DNA of 64,000 bases from Rhodoblastus sp963713695. Lineage in GTDB: Bacteria > Pseudomonadota > Alphaproteobacteria > Rhizobiales > Beijerinckiaceae. The stretch spans positions 62,001-126,000 of the forward strand of contig CAVQMU010000001.1 in assembly GCA_963713695.1 (NCBI GenBank). Reading direction: 5' to 3'. Within the stretch, counting starts at the first letter, position 1. Every line of letters starts with the position of its first letter. The notes under the pieces were generated by a model. The model made no database searches and had not been told where the DNA came from. It saw only the letters and a program-made list of their open reading frames with translations. Positions 1 to 9,124 of the stretch are shown piece after piece. Position numbers and translations under genes: made by a program.

Positions 1-939
1 CGGATGTCGTGCCGGTCACTGGCCAGAAATGGACCTCTCCGCCCTTCGCGCTGCGGCGCGACGGCGACAGGCTCTACGGACGCGGAACTTGCGACATGAA
101 GGGCTTTGGCGCGCTTTGCCTCGCCATGGCGCCGGAATTCATGGCTGCCCGCCTGAAAAAGCCCGTTCACATCCTTTTGAGCTATGACGAGGAGACCACC
201 TGCGGCGGCTGTCTCGACGCCATCGCCCGTTTCGGCCAGGATCTGCCTCGCCCCTCGCTCGCCATCATCGGCGAGCCCACGCTGATGCAGGTGGCCGACG
301 CCCACAAGAGCATCTCGACCTATCGCACCTGCGTCACCGGTCATGAAGCTCATTCCTCCAAGCCGTGGCTGGGCGTCAGCGCCGTGCACGTCGCCTGCGA
401 ACTTGTGGCGGGGCTGGAGCGCATCGGCCTCGAGCTTCAGCAGGCGCGCGATCCGCACGGGCGGTTCGAGCCCGGCGTTCTCGACCGTTCATGTCGGGGT
501 GATCCAGGGCGGCACGGCGCGCAACATTCTCGCCCGGCAATGTGAAATCCTGTGGGAGTTTCGCGGCCTTCCGCACGCCCGCCAGACCGAAGCCATGGAG
601 AAGTTCGAGGCCTTTTCGCAGGAGCTCGCGGCGAAACGTTTCGGCGGCTTCCCCAATGCGGGGATTGAGACTGTTCTGGAAATTGCGGCGCCCGGCCTAA
701 GAGCGGAGGCGGATTCTCCGGCGGCGACGCTGGCCCTGGCGCTGAGCCAGGCCAATCACACCATCGCCGTGCCCTATGCGACCGAGGCCGGCCAGTTCCA
801 GCTCGGCGGCATGCCCGCGGTGATTTGCGGTCCCGGCAGTATCGATCAGGCGCACCAGCCCGACGAATATATCGAAATCGCGCAAATGGCCGAGGGCGTC
901 GCATTCCTGCGCAGGCTTGCCGATAAGCTTTCGGCTTGA
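1..939 (+). CDS. argE: Acetylornithine deacetylase (M20 peptidase family), 5' end missing, frameshifted
   Basis: This is a zinc-dependent M20 amidohydrolase, probably N-acetylornithine deacetylase of arginine synthesis. The gene enters from outside the window already inside the first metal-binding region (Asp-Val-Val-Pro-Val). Metal-site residues are visible in GTCDMKGF and in YDEETTCGG (catalytic Glu), and a C-terminal His ligand lies in SIDQAHQPDEY. The frame breaks near 471-473, where an extra C (GAGCCCGGC) moves the rest to another frame that continues cleanly as AFSTVHVGVIQGG. Other M20 enzymes such as succinyl-diaminopimelate desuccinylase are possible, but the motif spacing fits ArgE better. 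It converges on pyk. Confidence 0.8.
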
Positions 940-1117
940 GGTTTCAAGCCGGCCAGGGTTCGCATTGGGTTCACGCTGCTGGACGCCGAGCGGGGACCCT
1001 CGTCCGCCTTGGCGGCGAAAAGCGCCGCCCGCGACTCCGATCGCGTTTTTGATCGCCTCGCGACGCTCCTCGAGTTGGCGCAACTGGCTTTCGATCGGCG
1101 GCGAGACTCATCGCTTG

Positions 1118-1206
1118 GCTCTAGTTTCTTGTTTTCACGCATATTCGTTAACGCGGCCCATCGGGTCTTGACGCGAACCGGAATCCACTTCGCTCGAAAA
1201 TGCTCC
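1118..1206 (-). repeat. Dispersed intergenic repeat, copy 1 (long form)
   Basis: Read on the minus strand this begins GGAGCATTTTCGAGCGAAG and ends AATGCGTGAAAAC followed by AAGAAACTAGAGC. The same two blocks occur at 27361-27426 in the opposite orientation, but here about 20 extra bases separate the GTCAAG and ATGCGTG parts. Short elements with this core are common between genes in Bradyrhizobium-like genomes (recalled, not searched). It lies between the convergent argE and pyk genes. Confidence 0.7.
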
Positions 1207-1217
1207 AGGGGGCGTCC

Positions 1218-2655
1218 CTATTCCGCCCGGAAACCGTCGGAGGCGATGAAGGCGAGGCGCAGCATGTTGGTCGCGCCAGGCGTGCCGAAGGGCACGCCTG
1301 CGATGATCAGGATGCGTTCTCCAGGCGTCGCGAACCCCTGCCGCACCGAGAACTTGCAGGCGCGATTGGCCATGTCGTCGACATCGTTGGCGTCCTTTGT
1401 GACCACCGACTGCACGCCCCAGACGACCGTCAGCCGCCGCGCCGTATCCCGATTGGGGGTCAAGGAGAGAATAGGCGCGCGCGGGCGCTCGCGCGCCACG
1501 CGCAGGGCGGTGGCGCCGGAGGCGGTCCACGCGACGATCGCGCGCAAATCGAGGGTTTCCGCCATGTCGCGCGCCGCGATCGCCACGGCGTCAGCGCCGG
1601 TGCGCTCCGGCGTCGCGCGCTGGGCGGTGATGATCGAGCGATAGACGCTCTCCTGCTCGACCTCTTCGCCGATGCGGTTCATCATCGCCACGGCTTCTGC
1701 CGGAAAGGCGCCGGAGGCGCTCTCGGCCGAAAGCATGATGGCGTCGGCGCCCTCGAACACCGCGGTGGCCACGTCGGACACTTCCGCGCGAGTCGGCGCC
1801 GGCGAGGTGATCATCGATTCGAGCATCTGGGTTGCCACCACGACCGGGCGGCCATGGCGTCGCGCCTCGCGGGTGATGCGCTTTTGCAGGCCAGGCACCT
1901 TTTCCAGCGGCATTTCGACGCCGAGATCGCCGCGCGCCACCATCAATCCATCGGCTACAGCGAGGATTTCGTCGAGCCGGGCTATGGCCTGCGGCTTCTC
2001 GATCTTGGCCATGATCAGGGCCCGGTCGCCAGCGATGGCTTTCACTTCCGCCACGTCCTCGGCGCGCTGGACAAAGGACAGGGCGACCCAGTCGACTCCG
2101 GTCTCGAGCGCCGCCTCGAGATCGATGCGGTCCTTGACCGTCATGGCTGCGACGGGGATTTCGGTGTCGGGCAGGCTCACGCCCTTGCGATTGGAAATGC
2201 GTCCGCCGACGTCGACGACGGCTATGGCCTTGTCATCGCTGGCCTCGACGACGTGGAGGCGGAGCCTGCCGTCGTCGATCAGAAGCTTGTGCCCGGGTCG
2301 GAGCGCCGTGAGGATTTCGGGATGCGGCAGGCAGACGCGCTCCGCATCGCCCGGCGCCGGGTCCGAATTCGAAAGTGAAATGCGCGCCGGTCGCGATCTC
2401 CGCGCCGCCTTCGGCAAAGGTTCCTACGCGGAGCTTTGGGCCTTGCAGGTCGACGAGCACGCCGATCGAGCGCCCGACGCGGGCCTCGACGGCGCGGATC
2501 ATCGCGACACGCTCGCGCATCGCTTCGGGATCGGCGTGGCTCATGTTGATTCGGAAAAGGTCGGCGCCGGCGCGCCACAATTTCTCGATCGCCTCCTCAT
2601 TGTCGGAGACGGGGCCCAGCGTGGCGATGATCTTGCAGCGGCGTCGCCTTTGCAT
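1218..2655 (-). CDS. pyk: Pyruvate kinase, frameshifted
   Basis: Pyruvate kinase makes pyruvate and ATP from phosphoenolpyruvate and ADP, the last step of glycolysis. The N-terminus (KIIATLGPVSDNEEAIEKL, then FRINMSHAD) is the start of the TIM barrel. MAKIEKPQAIARLDEI, MVARGDLGVEMP and the ATQMLESMI segment carry the substrate and metal site, and the C-terminal domain follows to the stop at 1218. Corrected length is about 478 residues, normal for bacterial Pyk. An extra base near 2363 breaks the frame between the N-terminal part and the LPHPEI segment. The DUF1036 gene lies just upstream on the same strand, a usual pairing in Rhizobiales. Confidence 0.92.
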
Positions 2656-2694
2656 GGTGTCGTCCTTGCGATTGACGGAAGTCTTGGTCGAATG

Positions 2695-3156
2695 TCAGTG
2701 CGCCTGACCGGGATCGGTCAGCTGCACGGTCCAGTTCTTGGCGTCCTTGCCGGTATCGACCTCGAAAAAGCCCGAGCGGTCAAAGCCGCGCACAAAGCAG
2801 TCGTCGCGGCCGTCGATCCGGAATTCGCGATCCCTGGTGCACATGAAGGCCTTGCCCTTCCATTCTCCGCCGCGTTCGTCCATGGCGTAGACATAATAAT
2901 ACTCGGCGGCGAGCGGACCGCGCAAAAGCGTTTCGCAGGCGCTCGCCTTGATGTTCCACCACCCCTCGCTCACCCAGCTCGCGCCGTTGGTATAGGCGAG
3001 GGCGACGCTGACGCGGGCGTTGGTGTTGTTGCACATGCGAAAATCCGCGCGCGCTGGCGTAGCCCCGGCGAAACAGGCGCAAAAAATTCCCATCGCGCAA
3101 AAAAATCTCGCGAGTGCGGCGAAAGCAGTGCGATGACAAAAAAAGGCTTTGATCAT
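2695..3156 (-). CDS. DUF1036 family exported protein
   Basis: A 153-residue protein with an N-terminal hydrophobic signal-like segment ending near TPARA (about residues 10-37). The mature domain has the DUF1036 hallmarks: DFRMCNNTNARVSVALAY, WVSEGWWNIKASACETLL, YYYVYAMDE, then KAFMCTRDREF and FFEVDTG. Conserved cysteines suggest disulphides in the periplasm. Function is unknown; the family is largely alphaproteobacterial and often sits beside pyk, as here, with only a short gap between this stop and the pyk start. The product may therefore be co-transcribed with pyk. The family call is firm; no role is proposed. Confidence 0.85.
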   Translation of the reverse strand: MIKAFFCHRTAFAALARFFCAMGIFCACFAGATPARADFRMCNNTNARVSVALAYTNGASWVSEGWWNIKASACETLLRGPLAAEYYYVYAMDERGGEWKGKAFMCTRDREFRIDGRDDCFVRGFDRSGFFEVDTGKDAKNWTVQLTDPGQAH

Positions 3157-3292
3157 CGCCTTCTAATCCGTTTCACTCGATCCAAGGAGGGGGTTGACTC
3201 AGGAGCCGTCAACCCGGCCCCGTCTTTTAGACGATAAAACCTGATGGCGTCGATGCGCAATCGCCCCGGACGCAACAATTTGTGGCAAATCT

Positions 3293-4121
3293 TTGAAAAA
3301 ACAGGACCCTGAACAGGACCCAGCGGAGGTTTCGACCTTTGCCTGCTTCGAATTGCTGCAGCCCGCGCCGAATCAACGGCTCGTGCTCTTCTGCGATCAC
3401 GCACGCAACGCCCTGCCGCCATCCCTTGGCGATCTCGGGCTGGCGCGCGAATTTGCTCGAACGTCATATCGCCTACGACATAGGCGCGGAGGAGGTGACC
3501 CGGCGGCTCGCTGGCCTGACTGGCGCGGGCGCGGCGCTTGCCGGCTTTTCACGGCTGCTGATCGATCCAAATCGAGGCGAGGACGATCCGACGCTGGTCA
3601 TGCGCCTGTCCGATGGCGCGGTCATCCCCGGCAACGCCCGCATTGATCAGGACGAAATCTCCCGCAGGATCGAGACTTACTGGCGGCCCTATCGAGGCGC
3701 CTGCGCTGGCCTCGTCGATGGCGTCCTCGAAAGCGGCCTGGTTCCAGCCCTTGTCGGGGTTCATTCTTTCACGCCCTGTTTCAAGGGCGCGAAGCGCCCC
3801 TGGCAAGTTGGAATCCTCTGGGACAGCGATCCGCGCCTGGCTGCGCCGCTGATCGAGGCCTTGCGCAGTGAAAATCTCGTCGTCGGCGACAACCAGCCCT
3901 ATGACGGGGCCTTGCTCGGCGACACCATGTACGAATTGTCGACGCGGCGCGGCCTCCCCGGTCTGCTCATCGAAATACGCCAGGATTTGCTTGCGACTGC
4001 TGAGCAATGCGAAAGCTGGGCGGCGCTACTGGCCAGGGTTCTCGGGCCCATTCTCGGCCGCGAGGAGACGCAGCGGCGGCAATTTTTCGGCTCGCGCGCC
4101 GATGCGGCGCCGCCGTCTTGA
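3293..4121 (+). CDS. N-formylglutamate amidohydrolase family protein, frameshifted
   Basis: Matches the N-formylglutamate amidohydrolase (HutG-like, FGase) family, which hydrolyses N-formyl-L-glutamate or related N-acyl amino acids with a zinc ion. Visible landmarks are LVLFCDHARNALPP near the N-terminus, HIAYDIGAEEVTRRLA, SRLLIDPNRGEDDP, VGVHSFTP and GLLIEIRQDLL. An extra G near 3455 splits the first 55 residues from the rest; corrected length is about 275 residues. The only in-frame start is TTG at 3293, without a clear Shine-Dalgarno sequence, so the exact start is uncertain. It is divergent from the DUF1036-pyk pair. No other histidine-degradation gene is nearby, so the true substrate is open. 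Confidence 0.85.
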
Positions 4122-4284
4122 CGCCCGCGCCGCTCTGGTTCATCTGGTTGGCTGACCTTCACCCGCCGCCGCCATTCAATTCTGAGAGATCGAACGGCGT
4201 CGGCATTCCCTAGACCACACGGCGTAGAGCGGACGCGGGCTTTTTCCGCTTTTTCGCGCGCCGCTTTGACGACAGGCGGACCAT

Positions 4285-4527
4285 ATGAGCGCCAATTCCC
4301 TCGACGGCGGCCATCTGAAAGCGTTTATCGAGCGCATTGAGAGGCTTGAGGAAGAAAAGAAGGCGATCGCCGAAGACATCAAGGAAGTCTATGCCGAAGC
4401 CAAGGGCAATGGCTACGACGTGAAGATCATGCGCAAGGTGATCTCGATCCGCAAGCAAGACCACAACAAGCGCCGCGAGGAGGAGGAAATCCTCGATCTC
4501 TATCTTTCGGCGCTGGGCGTCGAATGA
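4285..4527 (+). CDS. gapR: GapR family DNA-binding protein (DUF2312)
   Basis: An 80-residue, highly charged protein with the full DUF2312 (UPF0335) signature: LKAFIERIERLEEEKKAIAE, IKEVYAEAKGNGYDVKIMRK and HNKRREEEEILDLYL. The first half is strongly predicted coiled coil. In Caulobacter this family is GapR, an essential nucleoid-associated protein that clamps overtwisted, AT-rich DNA and aids replication and cell-cycle progression. The length is that of the family and the ATG start is unambiguous. It is monocistronic here, between the amidohydrolase and an outer-membrane protein. Confidence 0.9.
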   Translation: MSANSLDGGHLKAFIERIERLEEEKKAIAEDIKEVYAEAKGNGYDVKIMRKVISIRKQDHNKRREEEEILDLYLSALGVE

Positions 4528-4656
4528 ATTTTCCGGCGATTTTTCGGCGCGCGGGCTTTGCGCGCCGATACGCCCGCGTAAACCTCTATTAACCATAAAG
4601 GCCTAACCCTGTGGCGGAAATGGCGCGCAAAAACAGCGCCGCTCCGCGAGGCCCTC

Positions 4657-6381
4657 TTGGTAATTCGACCGCGCCGCCAGAATGAGACGCTTTCGCTAGG
4701 GACGGCGATGATCTTTGGCTGCCTCCTGGGAGGGGTCGCCTCGCTGCCTGCCGCGGCCCAATCATCGCCGCCTCCACCCTTGCGCACAGCCGCGTCCGAC
4801 CCTGCCTATTCCGCGGATTCCGGCCTGACGCCGGCCGACGGCGACCTGCCGCTCAGGTCCCGCTCGCCGGGCGGCTCCGGCGCTCTGCCGCCAGACGATC
4901 CCCTGGCCGATTCCGGCGAGTTGCCGCCGCTGCCGCCGCTTCAGGCCAGCCAGGCGGGCAATTACGGCAAGCCGAAACGCCCGCTGCCGGGCGGGAAGAA
5001 GCCCAAGCCCAGGCTCGCCCACCCGCTGCCGCCGCTCGTCCCCTATCCGACGTCCGCCGATGCGCGCCGCAAGCTCAGGGACCTCAAGGAAACCGGCAGG
5101 CCGAATGACGCCTACGCTCCTCCGGTCCTGCCGGCGGAAACGGGATTTTCGGCGCTGCCGTCACCCGCCGTGGCTATGCCCGCGACGATCAAGCGACGCG
5201 CCAAGCCGCGCGCAGACGACGACCCTTTTGCCCCTGTTAGCGTCGACTTCGGCCTGTTGCGCGTAAAACCCTATGTGGAATCGGATGTCGGCTATGCCGA
5301 CAATCCGAATGTGGCGGCCAAGGGCTCGCCGCAATTGCGCGGTTCGGCCTTCCTGCATGAGGAAGTCGGCGGCTCCGCCCAGTCGGATTGGAACAACCAC
5401 AGTTTCACTGGCGATCTGCGGCTCGGCTACGACGATTATTTCGCCGATCACGGCGCCGATGCGCCGGTCGGTTCAGGAAAATTCACGACGCGCATCGATG
5501 TCACCCGCGACACCAAGATCAATGTCGACGGCAAGTTCGATCTGAGCACGCAGTTGCCGACTTCGCCCAACCTCACCAATGGCGGCGCCCCGGTGTCCTT
5601 GAGCAGCCGGCCGATTATCGCCGACACCGGCCTCGGTCTCGGCGCGACGCAAAATTTCAACCGGCTGGAGCTGACGATGCGCGGTTCGCTCGAGCGCGTC
5701 TATTGGCAGGACGCTCATTTTACGGACGGTTCGGTCCAGCCGCTTTCGCGCGACAGCTACAACGCCTATGGCCTGACCACGCGCGCCGCTTATGAGATGA
5801 CGCCCGGAGTCAAACCCTTCGTCGAGGAAATCGTCGACCGGCGCGATCACGACGCCCTGACCGACACGTCCGGGTATATGCGCAATTCAGATGGCGTCGC
5901 CCTGCGCGTTGGATCGACGTTCGAGCTGACCCGGCTCTTGACCGGCAACATTTCGGCTGGCTACGCCGACCGCCATTATCAGGACAGGCGCCTGCCCGAC
6001 CTGCGTGGCCCCACCTTCAATTCCTCGCTGGTCTGGACGGTGACGCCGCTGACCAAGGTCACGCTGCGCGGGTCGACGACGATGGACGAAACCACGGTGG
6101 CGGCTTCTCCCGGCGCCGTCACGCGACAGACCAGCCTTGAGCTGTCGCACGCCCTGCTGCGCAATCTCAGCCTGATAGCCACGGGAAGCTTGATGCAGAC
6201 GACTTATCCCGTCGCCAATCTCAACCAGACCTTGATGCAGGAAAGCCTTCGCGCCGAATACAATCTGACCCGCACCGTGGTCATCAAGGGAACCTTTACC
6301 CACCAGCGCATGATGTCGAATACCGTCGGCTCTGATTATACCGCCAATGTCATCATGGTCGGGCTGCGCATCCAGCAATAG
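4657..6381 (+). CDS. Outer-membrane beta-barrel protein (BBP2-like)
   Basis: A 574-residue exported protein. A positively charged N-terminus is followed by a hydrophobic stretch ending in LPAAAQS, a likely signal peptidase site. Residues about 30-170 form a proline-rich, low-complexity periplasmic or linker region (PPPPLRT, LPPLPPLQ). The remainder alternates polar and aromatic residues in repeated strands with SLERVYW, TTRAAYEMTPGVKPF and a C-terminal IMVGLRIQQ strand, as expected of a BBP2-type barrel. The TTG start at 4657 has GAGG five bases upstream and gives the best signal peptide; an ATG at 4708 is an alternative. Ligand unknown. Confidence 0.75.
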   Translation: MVIRPRRQNETLSLGTAMIFGCLLGGVASLPAAAQSSPPPPLRTAASDPAYSADSGLTPADGDLPLRSRSPGGSGALPPDDPLADSGELPPLPPLQASQAGNYGKPKRPLPGGKKPKPRLAHPLPPLVPYPTSADARRKLRDLKETGRPNDAYAPPVLPAETGFSALPSPAVAMPATIKRRAKPRADDDPFAPVSVDFGLLRVKPYVESDVGYADNPNVAAKGSPQLRGSAFLHEEVGGSAQSDWNNHSFTGDLRLGYDDYFADHGADAPVGSGKFTTRIDVTRDTKINVDGKFDLSTQLPTSPNLTNGGAPVSLSSRPIIADTGLGLGATQNFNRLELTMRGSLERVYWQDAHFTDGSVQPLSRDSYNAYGLTTRAAYEMTPGVKPFVEEIVDRRDHDALTDTSGYMRNSDGVALRVGSTFELTRLLTGNISAGYADRHYQDRRLPDLRGPTFNSSLVWTVTPLTKVTLRGSTTMDETTVAASPGAVTRQTSLELSHALLRNLSLIATGSLMQTTYPVANLNQTLMQESLRAEYNLTRTVVIKGTFTHQRMMSNTVGSDYTANVIMVGLRIQQ

Positions 6382-6558
6382 CGAGGCTCGGCAATTACGG
6401 AGCCAATGCAAGGGCTTGCCGCCAGCTTGGCGCAAGCGTGGGCGCGCTCAATCCCGCGAGGCGCCCGGTTTTTCAACAAGAATCGGCGCGGGAATGTCCG
6501 AAACCCCACCGCCGAGAATCCAACATGTTGAAATCGACTAACCCTTCGTCGGACGGCC

Positions 6559-7914
6559 GTGGCGCAGTCCGCTACCGACGCCCATCCGGCCCGGTCCAAT
6601 CCTGATTCGAATCCATCTTTGGCGTCGATCGCCGAAACCCTGAACGACCTGTGCGAGGGGCGGGAGCCCACGCAGAAGCTGCCCGACCCGGTCGGCGGCG
6701 CACTCGACAGACTGTTCGATGCTGCGCGCGGCCGCGATGAAGCGGATCTCGCTCGCACTGTGGGCTTTTCGACCCAGGCCAGCGAGGCCATGGCCGCCTT
6801 TTCGCGCACGGTAGTCGAAGTGCGGGCCATTGACACCCTGACGCAGGGCGTTTCCTCCGCTCTGGTCGAACTTAACGCCTCGATGGACGGCATCGCGGAA
6901 GTTGGCGCGGACGCCCGCAAAAGCATGGACGAAGGCTCGCTATTGATGCGCGAAGGCGCCAACGCGGTTGGAGCCTCGACCGCGTCGATCGAGGAAATCG
7001 GCGCAGCATTGCAGACCATTTCCGCCAGCGCTTCCGCCCTTTCCGCCGCAGCGGCGCATATCGTCGAAATCGTCGCCAGCATCGACGCCATTGCGGGGCA
7101 GACGAATATGCTGGCGCTGAACGCGACCATCGAAGCGGCGCGCGCCGGCGAAAGCGGGCGCGGTTTCGCCGTCGTCGCCGCGGAAGTAAAGACCTTGTCC
7201 AGCCAGACCGCGAAAGCCACTGAAAACATTCGCCAACGCATTGACCACCTGCGCGCCAATGTCCATTCGCTCGTCGCCTCGGTCGTCACGGCGGAAGGCG
7301 CGATGGAAAAAAGCCGCGGCGTCAATGCCGATGTGCATTCCAAGATTACCGCTGTTGAACGTTCGCGCGAGGACAATCTCGCTCGCATCGGCGACCTGAT
7401 CCGCATAGTCGATGAACAGGCCGCCGCCACCGCCGAACTGGCGAAAACATCGACCCAGATCGCTGAACAGGTCAGGAAGACGACTGGCCACGCCAATATT
7501 GCGATCGACGCCTGCGCCGAGTCCGAAAAGCTGATCGGCGAGCAATTCGCCGGGCTCGAAACGCGAGCCATTCGCGATTATGTGCTGCATCGCGCCAAAT
7601 CCGATCACATGCTGTGGAAAAAACGGCTGAACGAAATGCTCGCGGGGATCAACAAGCTGTCACCGTCCGAACTGAGCGACCACCGCTCCTGTCGTCTCGG
7701 CAAATGGCAGCACGGTCTTGTCGATCCAGGCGTCAAGAGCCACCCGGCCTTCGTCGCCCTCGACGCGCCGCATGAGGCGGTGCACAGGCACGGCCGCAAG
7801 GCGGCCGAACTCTTCGCCAATGGCGACCGCGACGGCGCCTATGCCGAAGTCGCCAGGATGGAGGCGGCTTCGAAGGAAGTCGTCCGACTGCTCGACCAAT
7901 TGATCGCGCGATAA
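6559..7914 (+). CDS. Soluble methyl-accepting chemotaxis-type receptor with C-terminal CZB domain
   Basis: A 451-residue chemoreceptor. The signalling hairpin is clear: IDAIAGQTNMLALNATIEAA then GRGFAVVAAEVKTLS, around residues 175-215. No transmembrane segment is seen, so the protein should be cytoplasmic. The C-terminal 110 residues form a CZB (chemoreceptor zinc-binding) domain with His in HRAKSDHMLW, the C-x-LGKW motif (SCRLGKWQHG), and later His in HPAF and HEAVHRHG. CZB domains bind zinc and sense zinc or hypochlorous acid. A GTG start at 6559 is used; an ATG at 6524 lies in another frame. No che genes are nearby. Confidence 0.85.
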   Translation: MAQSATDAHPARSNPDSNPSLASIAETLNDLCEGREPTQKLPDPVGGALDRLFDAARGRDEADLARTVGFSTQASEAMAAFSRTVVEVRAIDTLTQGVSSALVELNASMDGIAEVGADARKSMDEGSLLMREGANAVGASTASIEEIGAALQTISASASALSAAAAHIVEIVASIDAIAGQTNMLALNATIEAARAGESGRGFAVVAAEVKTLSSQTAKATENIRQRIDHLRANVHSLVASVVTAEGAMEKSRGVNADVHSKITAVERSREDNLARIGDLIRIVDEQAAATAELAKTSTQIAEQVRKTTGHANIAIDACAESEKLIGEQFAGLETRAIRDYVLHRAKSDHMLWKKRLNEMLAGINKLSPSELSDHRSCRLGKWQHGLVDPGVKSHPAFVALDAPHEAVHRHGRKAAELFANGDRDGAYAEVARMEAASKEVVRLLDQLIAR

Positions 7915-7973
7915 AAAAACCCGCCCGGATGAACTGACCCCATAAAGTTGGACGGTTCATTGGCTGGGCGGGC
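7913..7973 (-). terminator. Intrinsic terminator of galU between convergent genes
   Basis: On the minus strand a stem of GGGCGGG (7966-7972) and CCCGCCC (7920-7926), plus an inner ATGAAC/GTTCAT pair, is followed by a run of seven U residues. It lies between the chemoreceptor gene and galU. The loop holds TGAACTGACCCC and AAAGTTGGAC, which resemble one end of an IS3-family element. Confidence 0.75.
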
Positions 7974-7997
7974 AATTCTTCAGCCTGGATGCGAAAA

Positions 7998-8888
7998 TCA
8001 GAGCTGGCCGACGATTTTCTTCAATTCGGCGCGGAATTCGGGTTCAATGTCCGGCCGCGCCAGGGCGAAGGCGACATTGGCGGCGAGAAAACCGACTTTC
8101 GAACCGGTGTCATAGGTCTTGCCGTCGAAACGCGTCGCGAAGAATTTTTGGGCCTTGGCCAGTTCGATCATCGAATCGGTGAGCTGGATTTCGCCGCCTG
8201 CGCCTTTCTGGCCCTTGGCGAGCAGTTCGAAAATCTCGGGTTCGAGGATGTATCGGCCGGAGATGATGAAATTGGAGGGCGCCGTCCCCTTCGGCGGTTT
8301 CTCGACCATGCCGGTGATCTCGAAGGCGGAGCCGAATTCCTTGCCCTTGGCGACGACGCCGTATTGATGCGTGTCCTGGGGCGCGACCTCCTCGACGGCG
8401 ATGACGTTGCCGCCATGCTCGTTATAGGTGTCGACACATTGCTGCAGGCAGCGCTTGCCGCTGGCGCCGGGCAGGGTGATCATGTCGGGCAGCAAGACGG
8501 CGAAGGGCTCGTCGCCGATGATGTCGCGGGCGCACCATACGGCGTGGCCAAGCCCGAGCGGCGCCTGCTGGCGGGTGAAGCTCGTCGCGCCGGCCGCCGG
8601 CAGGTCGGACATCAGCGCTTCCAGCTCCTTGTGCTTGTGCCGCCTTTTCAGCGTGTCCTCAAGCTCGTAGGCCATGTCGAAATGATCCTCGATCACCGCC
8701 TTGTTGCGGCCGGTGACGAAGACGAAATGCTCGATGCCCGCCTCGCGCGCCTCCTCGACGCAATGCTGGAGAACGGGCCGGTCCACCACAGTCAGCATTT
8801 CCTTCGGCACGGTCTTGGTCGCCGGAAGAACGCGCGTGCCGAGTCCGGCGACGGGGAAAACGGCTTTACGAATGCGCTTTGTCTGCAT
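7998..8888 (-). CDS. galU: UTP--glucose-1-phosphate uridylyltransferase
   Basis: GalU makes UDP-glucose from UTP and glucose-1-phosphate, for surface polysaccharides and glycolipids. The N-terminal nucleotide-binding motif FPVAGLGTRVLPATKTVPKE is intact, followed by HCVEEAREAGI, LGLGHAVWCAR and a C-terminal TYDTGSKVGFL. At 296 residues it is the normal length. The start at 8888 (MQTKRIRKAVFP) is chosen because it is the family N-terminus, although the frame stays open further upstream. It is divergent from galE, whose product uses UDP-glucose, so the two form a sugar-nucleotide locus. Confidence 0.95.
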   Translation of the reverse strand: MQTKRIRKAVFPVAGLGTRVLPATKTVPKEMLTVVDRPVLQHCVEEAREAGIEHFVFVTGRNKAVIEDHFDMAYELEDTLKRRHKHKELEALMSDLPAAGATSFTRQQAPLGLGHAVWCARDIIGDEPFAVLLPDMITLPGASGKRCLQQCVDTYNEHGGNVIAVEEVAPQDTHQYGVVAKGKEFGSAFEITGMVEKPPKGTAPSNFIISGRYILEPEIFELLAKGQKGAGGEIQLTDSMIELAKAQKFFATRFDGKTYDTGSKVGFLAANVAFALARPDIEPEFRAELKKIVGQL

Positions 8889-9124
8889 GGAATGTCCGCT
8901 TCGCCTAGGGGATGGACCTAAAAACAACGGGATAGCTGCATCAGCTCTCGAATCCCGCGAAGCTTCTAGCACCTCGGGCGGATCGCGCCAACAATGCGGC
9001 TGCAGACATCGACCGCCGTCGCGTGACCCGCGGCCTCTTCGCAAGTGGCGTTTTGTGCTTTAGAACGCGGCCAATTCCGAGGCTATCGCCAGCCTGATTC
9101 CAGGCGCTGCAAGGGAAAGCGTTC

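Noticed and set aside
1200..3237. Long open frames on the plus strand across pyk and the DUF1036 gene
   Set aside because: They overlap well-supported minus-strand genes and translate to low-complexity Ala/Arg/Asp sequence.
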